Assembly (NCBI GenBank): GCA_009746045.1
Contig: RPFO01000448.1
Span: forward strand, 1,974,047-2,038,046
Length of the DNA: 64,000 nt
Reading direction: 5' to 3'
Source: Mesostigma viride
Taxonomy: Eukaryota; Streptophyta; Mesostigmatophyceae; Mesostigmatales; Mesostigmataceae
The translations under genes and the position numbers were made by a program. Positions 1-10,662 of this stretch are shown here, one piece after another (positions within the stretch are counted from its first letter, which is position 1; each line of letters starts with the position of its first letter). Under the pieces are notes generated by a model, which was given only the letters and a program-made list of their open reading frames with translations, was not told the DNA's origin and did not search any database.

Positions 1-9
1 GCCAGCAAG

Positions 10-2284
10 GTGGCCATCGGGGGTGTTCTCCTGCAGGACCACGGCAAGGGCCTTCAGCCCATCGAGTACATCTCACGTACGATGATTCCGGCGGAGCGGA
101 ATTATCCAGTGCATCAGCAGGAACTCCTGGCAGTCGTCTACAGCTGCCACACGTGGCGTCATCATCTCTTGGGGGCCCAGTTTTCGGTGGCCATCAGTGA
201 GCAGGGGGATCTCGACCCCCATCGCCTGGTGATCCACACGGACCACCGGCCGCTCACCCACCTCCTGGTGCAGCCCAACTTGACGCCCCGCCAGGCGCGG
301 TGGATGGAGTACCTGTCACAGTTTGCGCCGTTCAAGATCCAATATGTCAAGGGCGCGGACAATGTGGTGCCCGACGCCCTCTCGCGACGGGCGGACTATT
401 GGTTCTACGAGGACATGGACGTGCTGCATACCACCTGTGTCCCAGTCACTGGCCGCCCCGGGGACCGCCTACGGTGTGGAACCACGGTCTCCCCAGGCCC
501 GCCACTTGTTTCATCTTGGGCACACCACCATGGATGACTTGTCACCCCTCCCGGAGGAGACGGTTCAACCCAGCGCCCACGAGGACGTGGACACCCCCGG
601 GGAGGGGGAGGGGTCGCATGCGCGCGTGCCCCTTAGTCATGTGGTGCCGCCCCAGGGAATTTTTCAGCTTCAGCCGCTCGGCCCTCCCACAGTCTTCTCA
701 GAATTCGTCAACCAGGCGGGTACGGATGCGGCAGAACCGGCTGCGGACGCATTCACAGTCACGTCGGACTTGGAGATGCTGATCAGCCGTTTCACGATCA
801 CGGAGGAAGCAGCACTTGAAGCCATCCGGGCACATCCCCAGCAGATGGGGGCCTATCCTTGCAAGTTCCAGGAGGGGCGCCTGTTCGTGAGTCCCCAGCC
901 GGAGGAATGGCGGCTGTATGTTCCTGAGCTCTGTAGGGCTGCCTTGCTTCACGAGCTCCATGATTCTCTTCTGGGCGGACATCAGGGAAGTCACCGTCTC
1001 CTTCCCCGGGCACGTAAGCACTTCTACTGGCCAGGGATGAAGGAGTATATCGAGACGTATGTGCGCCAGTGCCCCTCGTGTCAGATCATGAAGTCCAGGA
1101 ACACGGGCTCTCAGGCCGTCCCTAAGACGCTGCCGGATCCTATGGGTCCTTGGGATTCTATCATGATGGACTTCATCGGCCCGTTCAAGAAGACGAAGAA
1201 CGGCAACAGCATGGTCTTGGTGTTCGTGGACCGCCTGACGCGCATGTGTCACCTGGCTCCGTGTCCGGTCGACCTCACAGCGGAGGAGTGCGCCAAGATA
1301 TACCTGACGCACGTGTTTCGGTTTCACGGGCTCAGCCGGCAGTTCATCTCTGACCGCGACAAGCTCTTCACGGCCAAATTCTGGCAGGAGTTCTTCGAGC
1401 AACTGGGCACCAAGGTGTCGCTGGGCACGGCCTACCACAGCTCGTCGTCGCACCTGGTGGAGCGGTTGAACCGCACGGTGCAAGAGACCATGCGACACTA
1501 CACCGACACGGTGGGCAGCAATTGGGAAGAACTTCTGGGCTTGGTGGAGTTTTCCCTGAACAATGCCCCCCAGGCCGCCCATGGGTTCACCCCCTTTTTC
1601 CTCAACTCCGGCCGACACCCTCTCACACCGCTCGACTTGCTTGGGAGCCACGAACTGGGAGAGGATCAGGTCAAGCTGGATACCCTGCAAGGGGTTGAGC
1701 GGTTGCTGCAGCGGATGCACCAGGCGCATAACAGCGCGGTTCAGGGCTATCGCGCAGCGGCAGCGCGGTATCTGGAGAGGACAGCCGGCAAGCGGGATCA
1801 CCGGACGCCGTCCATCGAGGTGGGCGATTGGGTCCTGGTTGAGGGCCCGCAGATCGGGCGATTTTCGCACAAGGTGGAGAAGGAGCTGAAGACTAAGCTC
1901 CGACCCATGTTCCTGGGACCCTACAAGGTCCTCACCAAGTTCGATGATGTCATGTTCCAGGTGGACATTCCAGTGTCATGGAACCTCACGTCCAACCGTT
2001 TCCACCGTGACCAGCTCAAGTTGTATCACCAGAACACCATTCAGGGTAGGGTCAATCCCCCAGCCCCACTGGAGTTCAATCCGGATACGGGGGAACAGGA
2101 GGACGAGGTGGCCGCAATCGTGGGTCACCGGGATGTCAAACGGGGACGAGGGGTCCAGCGACAATATCGGGTGCGATGGCGATTCGCACAACACGAGTCT
2201 GAGGACTCCTGGCGCACCGCTACCGAGTTAGCGGGGTGCGCCCGCTTACTAGAAGCATACAAGAAGACGCACCAGTTGCGTTAG
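10..2284 (+). pseudogene. pol fossil: RNase H, integrase and chromodomain region
   Basis: The first 130 or so codons match Ty3/gypsy RNase H (AERNYPVHQQELLAVV, the HTDHRPL block, VPDALSRR at its end). The integrase zinc finger is seen as HDSLLGGHQGSHR and CPSCQ. The catalytic core shows the Asp of MMDFIGPF, the Asp of FISDRDKLFT, and the Glu of HLVERLNRTVQE. The last 45 codons (IVGHRDV through WRTATELA) look like a chromodomain, which in this family tethers integration to modified chromatin. The region is listed as a fossil because the whole does not read as one uninterrupted polyprotein. Confidence 0.85.
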
Positions 2285-2289
2285 CAGAC

Positions 2290-3150
2290 CACAGCCGGTA
2301 GGGTGTAGGGTGAGGGTGGTGCGTGAGCCAGGTATTAGGTACGCGTCGACTAACGCCCTGACATCTTGTGTGTGGGCTGTGCAGGGGGACGCCGCGGAGG
2401 CGCTTCCCAGAGACCAGACTCCCGTCGGCGCCGTGGAGGCTGCTGACGCAGGATTCCGGGATGCAGATGGGGAGTCCAGTGAGGGGGATTTGGTCGACAT
2501 GGATATACCCGACGATCCGGAGGTCCCAGAACCGGAAGTGGGGGCAAGGACGCAGATAGCTCGTGGAGAGCCTGCGGTCCGAAGGGATGCACCAGGGGCC
2601 GGGGGCTCGAGAGATGGTGGCGGACAGACGGGGCCCCCCCTAGTCGCGAGCGCCGGCAAGAAACCTCGTCAAGGCCTGGAGCACCGGACGCGCGTACGTT
2701 GCAGCTGGTAAAGGAGCTGCACGAGGAGACGTTCAATCCCCGGGTGTTCTTGCGTGACTACGGTCGGGAGGGGGAAGCCCTGTTGGAACGACGACGGCGT
2801 CGCCGTAATCAAATGCCGTCGGACCTCCGCGCTGATTCTATCATGGCGCGAGTCGGCCCTGTGCAGATGGAGACTTTTCGAGGGTTCGTGCGGCGCAACG
2901 CGAGGTTTCGGATCGAGACCCGCACGGCTGCGCGCAACGGCGTGGTGGTCGGGACCGACTGGGAAACACATGAGCGGGAATGCGCCTGTCACGGGTGCAT
3001 GAACACGCTGGAAGCGGGTCTGGCATTCCCACGGCTCCTTCTCCTCTTACTTCCACCCCAGTGCGGAAGCTGCTGGAATACCACTTCCCCCGGTATCTTC
3101 CGCCAGAGGGGCGCTACGGGGTGAAAAATGCCTGCGAGAAGGGCAGTATT
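2290..3150 (+). other. Post-pol region of the Ty3/gypsy element, coding-like
   Basis: Between the end of the chromodomain and the long downstream frame lies GC-rich DNA with coding-like stretches, one acidic (around 2380-2560) and one basic with an Arg-rich run (around 2700-2950). Its relation to the downstream frame is unclear. It may be the front of the same extra gene. No known domain was recognised. Confidence 0.45.
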
Positions 3151-3152
3151 CG

Positions 3153-5009
3153 TTGCGGCAGGCTCTGGATCGCATCGTGGCTATGGATGATGAGGACCAG
3201 GATGATGGGAGTGAGGGGTATGACTCCGGTTCCGACGACGACCATCCTCCACACCCTCCCTCTCGTTCCCCTCCGCGGGATCCGCCTTCTCGGGGTTCCC
3301 AGGGGAGCGGCGGAAGAAGCCGTCCTGTGCCTCGTTATGAGGCGCCACCGCCGGCGACGGGCTGGGGGCGACCTTCAGGGCGCGAGACGCGGAGTCTTCC
3401 GAGGGCTACCGGATGGGGTGGGGGCAGCCAAGCCGCTCCTCGACGTGTTCCGGAGTGGCCGGCACGTCGTCGCTCGCCATCACCGTCCTCCCGCTCGCGT
3501 TCCCGCTCGGACTCCGGGACTGATGTACGCCCCGCTCGCCAAGCGTCACCACCACCTCGCCGACCAGAGGATCGGCATTGGGAGCGCACGTGGGGGTCGG
3601 CGGTGGAGTTGGAGCAAGAGCGAGAGAATCAGCGACGGCGAACGAATCCGACAGAGACCGCGGTGGCCAGGGCCGAACGGCCGGCTAGAGAGGAGCCGAT
3701 TGATGAGGTTCCCGCTGGCACCCCGCCCGATGCGGGCCAAGAAGAGCCTACCTTCCATGTCTCCCTGGAGCCTCGCTCCCGAGCGGAAGAGGTCCCACCG
3801 GAGCCCAACTTCTTGGTCTCCTTGGAGCCTCGTCACCGGCCTGCCCAGGCCGGATCGTCGATGTCACGTCCTGCGGAGGGACCCAGCAGACCCACCGCTA
3901 CCTCGGATCGACACTCGCACCTTCCCGCGGAGGCCGGACCGTGCTTACATACCGTCCGGAATGCCGCGGAGGGTCCCAGCGTGGCGGGTGTCATGGTGCC
4001 GGCGGAGCCCGTGGTTACCCTTGAGACGCTCGTGGCGGCGGTGCAATCAGGGCAGGGTCTCATACAGCGGATGTTGGACCAGCTCGGGCGCCAGGGCGAT
4101 CATTCAGTCGCCACCTCAGTAGGCTACGAGGCCGCTTCCCGGGCAGCCTCACATGAGGAGTGGTCGTTGGGGGACTTCATACGGACAATTCCGGGGAGGA
4201 CCGTAAGACATGGTGGGCCGGGGCCTCGAACGGAGAAGTTGTGTGTGGTGTTCGAGGGACCTTTGATCTCGGTCCCTCCCGGCATGCACCTGCCCGCCCC
4301 TTTGGTTTTTCAAGCGGGTCCTTGGTGCGCGGTTGACCGTGGTGCTTACTGGGAACAACTAGAAATCACCTTCTTCCCACAGGCGCCGCTGCCCTTGCCG
4401 CAACCCGACGACCTTCGTTTTCCCCGGACGGTGGGCAACACGGTGCGGTTCGGTACCGAGGAATGGTGGGATTGGAGGTATCAGGTGGATGGAGTGGGGC
4501 ACGTGGTTACGCCGCCCAAGGTGGCCCCGGCGGAAGGGCGCGCCTTCCTGGATCGGGTGGTGCCGGACATTGTAGGGGCCCCCAGGGCGACCATCCTTGA
4601 GGATCACGTGCGCACCGAGGTTTTCATGATGGGGGTGAAGTTTGTTCGTGATCACCGCTGTGGGGTGGCGGATTGGTCGGCGCTGACCCTTCTCTTTACC
4701 CACCCCCAGTACCTCGCCGGGTTCCTGGCCATGTGGCCCCGGGGTACGTGGGTGGAGCTGTCCAAGTTGGGTCGGCAGAAGACGTCCCCATATCAGATCG
4801 CCTTCGAGGTGGACTTATGTGCGCATCCAGGGGTGATGACCCATATTATGACCCCGTGGGGCGACGGGCTCTCCTTGAGGCCCAGCAGCAGCGGCGGACT
4901 ACTAGCGGCGGACGCTAGAGTAAATAGTTCAGTTTCGGGATGGATAGCGGAGTCCAATCCCCAAGTTTTGGCTACTACGTCAGGGTTGGGCATGTGTATC
5001 GACCTCTAG
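3153..5009 (+). CDS. Extra ORF of the Ty3/gypsy element, between pol and 3' LTR
   Basis: A 618-codon frame of unknown function. Residues 1-60 are acidic (Asp/Glu/Ser), 60-250 are Arg/Ser/Pro-rich and look disordered, and the last 270 residues look globular, with blocks such as RTIPGRTVRHGG, WDWRYQVDG and HPQYLAGFLAMWPRGTWVEL. No signal peptide, membrane span or protease-site pattern of an envelope protein is visible, so it is not called env despite its position. The block around 4690-4760 has a counterpart in a second, different element at about 27100-27180 in this window (PQYLAPFPGVWPEGTWLDV), so the extra gene belongs to a wider group of elements. The start was taken as the first Met of the open frame and could lie further upstream. 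Confidence 0.6.
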   Translation: MRQALDRIVAMDDEDQDDGSEGYDSGSDDDHPPHPPSRSPPRDPPSRGSQGSGGRSRPVPRYEAPPPATGWGRPSGRETRSLPRATGWGGGSQAAPRRVPEWPARRRSPSPSSRSRSRSDSGTDVRPARQASPPPRRPEDRHWERTWGSAVELEQERENQRRRTNPTETAVARAERPAREEPIDEVPAGTPPDAGQEEPTFHVSLEPRSRAEEVPPEPNFLVSLEPRHRPAQAGSSMSRPAEGPSRPTATSDRHSHLPAEAGPCLHTVRNAAEGPSVAGVMVPAEPVVTLETLVAAVQSGQGLIQRMLDQLGRQGDHSVATSVGYEAASRAASHEEWSLGDFIRTIPGRTVRHGGPGPRTEKLCVVFEGPLISVPPGMHLPAPLVFQAGPWCAVDRGAYWEQLEITFFPQAPLPLPQPDDLRFPRTVGNTVRFGTEEWWDWRYQVDGVGHVVTPPKVAPAEGRAFLDRVVPDIVGAPRATILEDHVRTEVFMMGVKFVRDHRCGVADWSALTLLFTHPQYLAGFLAMWPRGTWVELSKLGRQKTSPYQIAFEVDLCAHPGVMTHIMTPWGDGLSLRPSSSGGLLAADARVNSSVSGWIAESNPQVLATTSGLGMCIDL

Positions 5010-5137
5010 AGGAACTGGCATTACTGACCTGCGGGTGAACCGAGGTCGGGACATAGTACTCTTATAGTAGTCTTGTTGTGTGATCCTATTATACCTTTGT
5101 ACGGTAGGGACTACCGACCCCCGTGGGGGGGGAGGAG

Positions 5138-5720
5138 TGTTACGTCCCGGCCCTTTTGGTCGGACGTAACAATGGAATAAATTACTAAGGCCTTGTGGCC
5201 GTTGTACTAAGTTTTATGGACATTGACTATTGTGTGAATTGGACTAGTTATTTTGGTCCTAGGTTGCCCTTTTAGGGGCCGGTGCGGTGGCGCCGCGCCA
5301 GTTCTGAGTCTATCCGTAGTACTAGGCGTGGATCCTGTAGTTGAGGGTCGATGTCGGCCCGGATCCTACGTGGAATGATTGGCTTGGATTGGTCCAGGGA
5401 AATTGGCGTGTATCTGCGCCGCAATCAACCTAGCTTAAATTGGTCCGAGGACGAGAGTCTCGTCCTCTTGGTTTGATGAATGATAAGTGCGAATACGCCT
5501 ACACATTGAGCCCGGGGCAATTATCCATTTGTACTTGGTGTTGCTAGCCATTATAAGTGTGTACTAATTAGCTTGGCATCAAGCCGTGATGCCAGATATC
5601 TCACGACTCACGTCGTGAAGCGCAACCTACTTTAGGCTACCTTGAATTATTCCTAATTCCGGCAAGAAGGGTCTTTCGCTACGTAGCTCAGGCTAGGTGT
5701 GTCTGGGCTGGGACGTAACA
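5138..5720 (+). repeat. 3' LTR of Ty3/gypsy element A
   Basis: 583 bp, begins TGTTACGTCCC and ends GGGACGTAACA, an 11-bp perfect terminal inverted repeat. It is preceded by a purine run (about 5123-5137), the expected polypurine tract. The centre (about 5435-5485) shares a block containing AATTGGTCCGAGGACGA with the LTR at 27774-28374. Confidence 0.9.
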
Positions 5721-5960
5721 GCAGGGTCAGTCGTCGTCCAGAGTGTAGTGAGTCCTCTCGAGCCGCTTGCAGCGTCAGACTGAGGAACGAAATCTTGTCC
5801 GCCGGGTTCTCAAAGATGAGCAGCAGCGGAGGCGGTCCTGCCTTTCTCCGCGAGCGGGGAAGGCGGTGGGCGGGCCTCCAGCTTGATCTCACCAATGAGG
5901 CCCACATGCGGCCAAGCTTATTTCTTAAACGCCTGTGCATCGATCCATACAAATGTCATG
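5721..5960 (-). pseudogene. LINE ORF1-like fragment, cut by element A
   Basis: Minus-strand translation contains LLIFENPADKISFLSLTL and SGRRLT, paralogous to the block at 6886-7250. It resembles the carboxyl-terminal nucleic-acid-binding region of L1-type ORF1 proteins. Similarity stops where the LTR begins at 5720, so the Ty3/gypsy element inserted into this ORF1. Only a remnant remains. Confidence 0.5.
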
Positions 5961-6039
5961 TATAAATCAACTGATCGAGCGGTGTTCAAAAGCATGGTGG
6001 ACGTTAGTAGCCATGCAGCCATGATTTTTAACGTACACG

Positions 6040-6220
6040 GCTGATAATGACACATTTCCACCTCCATCAGATTCCAATCGATCTGAACGACTCGACAAAT
6101 TAATGCGGACTATAAGATAGCAGCAGGCTCGAGGTACCCCAGTGGTCCGGATTCTCCAGCTAGTATAATTCTGGCCTAACTGACCCGCTGGTTGTCTGAT
6201 TGACCTTATCCATGTACCTA
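6040..6220 (+). repeat. Short interspersed repeat, copy 1 (diverged)
   Basis: About 180 bp alignable by eye to 24980-25135 and partly to 20520-20590. Shared landmarks are ACACATTTCCA, CTGAACGACTCG, GGTCCGGATTCTC, TTCTGGCCT and GCTGGTTGTCT. It is the most diverged copy. No coding capacity is seen. A SINE or MITE is possible, but no clear tRNA-type promoter boxes or terminal repeats could be made out. Confidence 0.5.
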
Positions 6221-6328
6221 GCTCTGTGCAGATTGAGCGCATAATTGCATGGAGTACATGTTTGTGATGTGGACATATTTTGAAGTACTTTCAATCAACT
6301 CTATTGCATAAGGCTCGCAATAGTAGGC

Positions 6329-6477
6329 ATTAATTAATTAATTAATTAATTAATTAATTAATTAATTAATTAATTAATTAATAGACACGTGACTGCGTCA
6401 CGTGATGAGCATAAGTCCTCAGTGGGAGGGGAACATGGGATGGATTCAATTAATGGATTAATTAATTAATTAATTAG
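6329..6477. repeat. (TTAA)n microsatellites
   Basis: Two runs of tandem TTAA, 6329-6382 and about 6457-6476, separated by a segment holding a short perfect palindrome CACGTGAC-TGC-GTCACGTG (6386-6404). Confidence 0.9.
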
Positions 6478-6885
6478 AAACATAACTCCGTGGGGAGTAT
6501 ATGTAGCACATATCCCGGAGAAGGGGCCCGCATATGGCTTTTAATACATTCTAGGCTACTTCCTGCAAGAGTGGAATGTAAGCAACACTTGCTCTAGGTG
6601 CCTCAAGGGCACCGGCACCACCATGCTGTCTCAGGTTCAACCCAACTAAGGGGATCCTGGCACGGGGGAGGAAGATCATCATGGCTATACAAGAGCTAGG
6701 GCATGGCTTCTCAACAGAGAGCGTCTCTCTGCCTAGGCATAGCATGGCTAAATTCTTAATGCAACATCCATGGGGGTCCCATTATAGGCATGGCTTGGCT
6801 AAATTCTGAAGGCAACATCCATGGGGGCCATTATGGGCGCACAAGCGCGTGGGCCACATGCTAGGCTAAGCCTGACTAATCTACA
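6478..6885. other. Unassigned stretch
   Basis: No gene recognised. A short direct duplication is present: the segment with GGCTAAATTCT and AACATCCATGGGGG occurs at about 6745-6780 and 6790-6830. Confidence 0.5.
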
Positions 6886-7250
6886 CTACTGGTATGGATT
6901 CCCTAGTCTGAGGTGGCAGGAGGGGGCTGCCAGCCAGGGCTTGTGGTCAACGTGGATGACCGCCCCCCTCCAGTATACCGGCTTCCCCCCTGCGCTCTGC
7001 CGGAGCTGAAGGTAGGTCGGCCATAGCTCGCGTCGTCGCTGTTGCTGGGCCAGGTCAAGTCGTCGTCCAGCGTGAAGCGAGTCCTCGAGAGCTTCTTGCG
7101 GCATTTAAGGAACGCCAGCTTGTCCGCCATGTACTTAAAGGTGAGGAGCACGGGTGCCGGGCCAGCCTTCCCCCGCGCGCGGGGGAGGCCGGCGGACAGC
7201 CGACATCCGCAGCTCACCAGTGAGTAGCATGGGGGCAAGAATGGTGACGG
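6886..7250 (-). pseudogene. LINE ORF1-like fragment (L1-type)
   Basis: Minus-strand translation contains LLTFKYMADKLAFLKCRKKL, then TRFTLDDDLTW, then in another frame QQQRRRELWPTYLQLR and KPVYWRGAVIHVD. This order is typical of the carboxyl-terminal domain of L1-type ORF1p. At least one frameshift lies near the LDDDLT block (about 7040-7060). Protein similarity to known families is from memory of the motif pattern, not a search. Confidence 0.5.
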
Positions 7251-7375
7251 TCCCGGCGCGAATTTTTTGGCGCCGAAAAAATTCGCGGTACCCGTCCAGT
7301 ACCGTGAAAAAGTGGTGCACGGTGCGCGCACCCCTACCGGAGCTGGCCATGGCGACGTGCTTTCAGGCAGAGTAG

Positions 7376-9080
7376 AAAAAGATAGCTCGCGGAATGCAGA
7401 GAAACTGTGCTAATCTTAAAGACGACAAGTTTATGATGCTACTTCGTAGCGGAGTTCGCTTTTTTTGCAGTATCGATGATTTTATTGATGACCATCGCCA
7501 TGCACGGGGGTCCAATCTGAAGTTTTCGTCGAGAAGAATAAATTAGAATGCACGCTGGCGGCGGTGATTGTCAGGTTTTATGGACTTTACCTAGCGTCAA
7601 GGATGCGTTTGAATTGTTATTGGTAAAGCTTTAAAAAATTTGCTGGGTTTCGGCAAGATTTCCTTCATGATCGGTAAGACACTCTCCAGGCTCGCGGGAT
7701 GCGCGTCTTATTATTCCATGGAAGGTTGTTCTTTCCTGCGCCGCTGGGCGAAGGACAACGCCGGTAATGGTACGATCGTGTGCTCAGCGTCACCCTATGG
7801 ATGCTTCGCTTCCTTTATGGGTTATCAACGCAAGTTTTCGGCTTCTTTCCGTGCAGTTAGGGCCAGGTAGAATGCCATTCCGTGCTGCGCATCGACAGAT
7901 TTCTGGCACCTTTTAGTGTTTTGTATGTACGTTGCATGGCTGGGACGTGTCAAAGCGTGAGCCGTGGCATGCCGTCAAGTTGTCAGGGATTTGCTGAGTG
8001 CTTTCTTGGAAGGAGATTGCTAACAGCACTCAGTTTTGTGTGAATATTGACGCAGCCTTTCTTAGCAGCGGCTTCATTGTGGTTAGAGGCTCACAAGCTT
8101 GAGGTTGTTTCTTGGCAAACAATTGCGCTGGAAAGAAAGGTGGCAGTGGTTGTTCTGAGGGGCATACTGCATGGGTGGAACTGCATGTAGGTAGGGGTTA
8201 TCGTCGTCTAATTGTTGGCCTTTCTCCCACGAAAATGGGAGAGCCCTAATTCATATGCTAGCAAGGCAAGGTAATCATGGTAAGAAGCCTTGGCAAGCAG
8301 CATGTATGATACTTATGCTTTCTCTGTCGACTGTCTGTTGTTACCCTTGGTTGGGCAATTAGTGGCTATGGCTTTCCAGGGTGTGTTTGAATTCGGACAG
8401 CTTGGTTCTGGGATGATGCCCACACCTTAAACCTGGAATATGCATAAGAAGTGTTGGCTAGGCATGTAGAGCTACCTGCCTCATTGTTGTGCACACACGC
8501 AACAGGTTGCCCGTGTCGAGGTAAGGCAAGGGCACATGACGTGCCCAGCCACCTCCTTGTACATTGTGGTCAAATTGAGTTGAAATGCCCTTCACCGCTG
8601 GCTAGCACGCCGGCGATGGAGACGGGATTTGGTGTCTAGATGCTAGTCGGTACCTTGCTTAGGCACCGACTAGCATCTAGACACCAATCTTTGATGCCCA
8701 CCTGACTAGGCGCCCAGGCCGGCGACTACCGGCCAGCGGATAGATGCCACTCGGGAGCACAACTAATTGGGCATGGTCAGGAGCCTTTTGGATGGCATAG
8801 GAAGTGTTAGTGTGCCTTAATACTCACTTTTGCCTTCCTTAGCGTCTGCACAGGTGGCAAACTGCCAAACGCTATAACTTCTACGTTTGTACTCAGAATG
8901 AGCTCAGGTTTTGTGGCATTAATTGTCGATATGTGTAGTATTTGTGTATATCTCCCCGGGCTCTTAATATGTGTTGTTGATTTGATTAATTTTTTTCAGC
9001 CTTAAAAAGTACGGTTTTTAGGGGAAAATTAATAACTTCAATAATACTCATCATTCCGGGGCTCCAATTAGGTAGGCAAC
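7376..9080. other. Unassigned region with one strong hairpin
   Basis: No convincing exon or transposon coding region found on either strand. Apart from the hairpin at 8631-8685, base composition is ordinary. It may be degraded transposon or intergenic DNA. Confidence 0.5.
8631..8685. repeat. Perfect 21-bp inverted repeat (hairpin)
   Basis: Arms 8631-8651 and 8665-8685 are exact reverse complements, starting GGTGTCTAGATGCTAG and ending CTAGCATCTAGACACC, with a 13-nt loop. No poly-T run or coding region adjoins it. Confidence 0.9.
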
Positions 9081-9117
9081 CTCACCATATATACGATTTC
9101 AGAATCAGAATTGGTAT

Positions 9118-9654
9118 TTGTATTTGCACACTGTCCTCCTGACGGTGGTGCTCGCCATGATTCGGTCGGTTTTCCCCCACGCGAACATCCGGTCCGAGGA
9201 TGCGGATGGCGCTGCCTTCTATTCCCCCAACCACCGGCCTGACATCGTGGTGCTGGACTTTGAGGGGGGTGGCCGGCATCTGCTTATTGACGTTTCGGTG
9301 GCGCGGCCCTTGGCTCTTAGCCACGTGGCTGGGGCCTCCCTCACGGCAGGTTACACGGCGGACCGGGCGGAGCGGGCCAAGCTCCTGGCCTACGGCGACG
9401 TCGGGCACCATCGTGTGGTGCCCTTTGTCCTGGAGGAGTTTGGGGCCATGGGGCCCCTGACCTCCGCCTTCTTCAAGGAGTGTTGCCGGCTCCGGGAGGA
9501 CCGGCTGGACCTGGAGGGCCAGCGGGCCCCATGGTCGGCGCGGACCTGGACGTCATATTGGCGTCAGCGCTTGTCGGTGGCGCTGACTCGGGCCATGGCT
9601 GACATCATGCTCCGCCGTACGCGGGCTGATTTTGCGGTGCAGCAGGGCTATTAG
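9118..9654 (+). pseudogene. LINE carboxyl-terminal fragment
   Basis: A 178-codon frame. The central motif RPDIVVLD followed by LLIDVSVARP, then AERAKLLAYGDV, FVPFVLEEFGAMG-like (VVPFVLEEFGAMG) and a Trp/Arg-rich tail, matches the region after the reverse transcriptase in many plant, algal and oomycete LINEs. The spacing R-P-D then about 15 residues then D resembles the restriction-like endonuclease core of R2-type elements, but catalytic identity is only suggested. The RT itself is absent upstream, so this is a 5'-truncated copy. No intact partner frame was found. Confidence 0.6.
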
Positions 9655-10200
9655 GTTCCTCCCGTTAGGCGTTTCCATTGGTCTTATCGTAGTATAGAGC
9701 TTTGACATGGCTCTGTATATAGGTTTATAGCTGGGCGTTTGCTTTGGTTTGAGTGATTTCACTCTGCTGTAAGTAATTCTATTTTTAAAATATATACGAT
9801 TTTATATGGGAATATATTGAAACATGAGTAATTGTGCCCCCATTGTCCTAGGGGATATGCCCCGGATTGGCCTAGAGTAGCGTCTTTTGTCCGTTTTTGC
9901 GTAATACCGGTCACCAAAAGGGGTATATACCCCCCATCAGTGGGTGGGATGGACCCCCACACATCCCATTTACATGGCAAAATCATAGTTTGGGTGCCCC
10001 AAGGCCAGCTTTGCATGTTATTCCATATTATGGTTTTGGGGGGTCTGGCATAGGACCCTCACCTTAAATGCCTCAAGAAGGCTCGTGGAGGTCTCACCTG
10101 CCGGCTGGTCGAAGTGCTTGACGATGACATTGTTGCTGCGCTTGGCGATGTCGGCTTCCTCGCGAGGAGATGGAATGGATGGTATAAGCTTATCTAGGTC
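9655..10200. other. Unassigned stretch
   Basis: No gene recognised. It contains a small near-palindrome GGGGTATATACCCCC (about 9919-9933). It may be the tail of the LINE fragment on its left and the 3' untranslated part of the minus-strand LINE on its right. Confidence 0.4.
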
Positions 10201-10420
10201 CTAGTTAGAGGGGTGTGGGCACCGCGGCCGGAATCGCTATGAATGCCATACTTGGTCACACGCGGAGCCCCCACAGGCTTGGGGGTGGTCTCCTTCATCA
10301 CTACTTGCCATCTATTATCCTTGCGCACCATGCATCTGCCTCCATATTACAGACAAACCGGGAGGCTGCCCGGGTGTGAGCCCGTCACGTCTAGTGTAGC
10401 ACATATCCATGCCGAGTCTA

Positions 10421-10658
10421 TCACGAAAAGTCCACGGGTGGCGGCCCTGCCGCGCGCGGCCGGCCGGGGGCACGCCAGGTGAGGACATATCGCCCAGGCT
10501 GGGCGGGCTTGGTGCCAGCTAGTCTATCTGATGTATCTACCTGATCTGTGCGGGCCAGGTGCCCGGCTAGGCCCAGGCGCCTGTGCCTAATAATGTGGGA
10601 AACATAGGGCAAATCAGCGTACAAATCGTCATTACTAATGTGCAAACCAAAGGGGACA
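10421..10658 (-). pseudogene. LINE carboxyl-terminal segment
   Basis: Minus-strand translation NDDLYADLPYVSHIIRHRR then LGLAGHLARTDQVDTSDRL ends at a stop at 10421. The RRLGLAGHLAR motif is the conserved post-RT block of many LINEs. It is nearly identical to the segment at 63745-63905. Its upstream half is separated by the piggyBac insertion. Confidence 0.7.
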
Positions 10659-10662
10659 TTAA

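Larger units (their letters stand above)
1..5720 (+). mobile_element. Ty3/gypsy chromovirus, 3' portion (5' part outside window)
   Basis: Order on the plus strand: RNase H (about 10-400), HHCC and DDE integrase (about 950-1560), chromodomain (about 2095-2230), a further coding region after pol (about 2290-5009), a purine-rich tract just before the LTR, and a 3' LTR ending at 5720. Integrase core followed by a chromodomain-like stretch containing QYRVRW places it among Ty3/gypsy chromoviruses. The 5' LTR, gag and most of RT lie outside the window, so age cannot be judged from LTR divergence. Long stretches still read open, which argues for a fairly young copy, but it looks broken with a few breaks. 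The right LTR end abuts LINE ORF1-like sequence, so the element sits inside older mobile DNA. Confidence 0.88.

Noticed and set aside
3153-5009. Envelope gene
   Set aside because: No signal peptide, transmembrane segment or surface/fusion features are visible; position alone is not enough.
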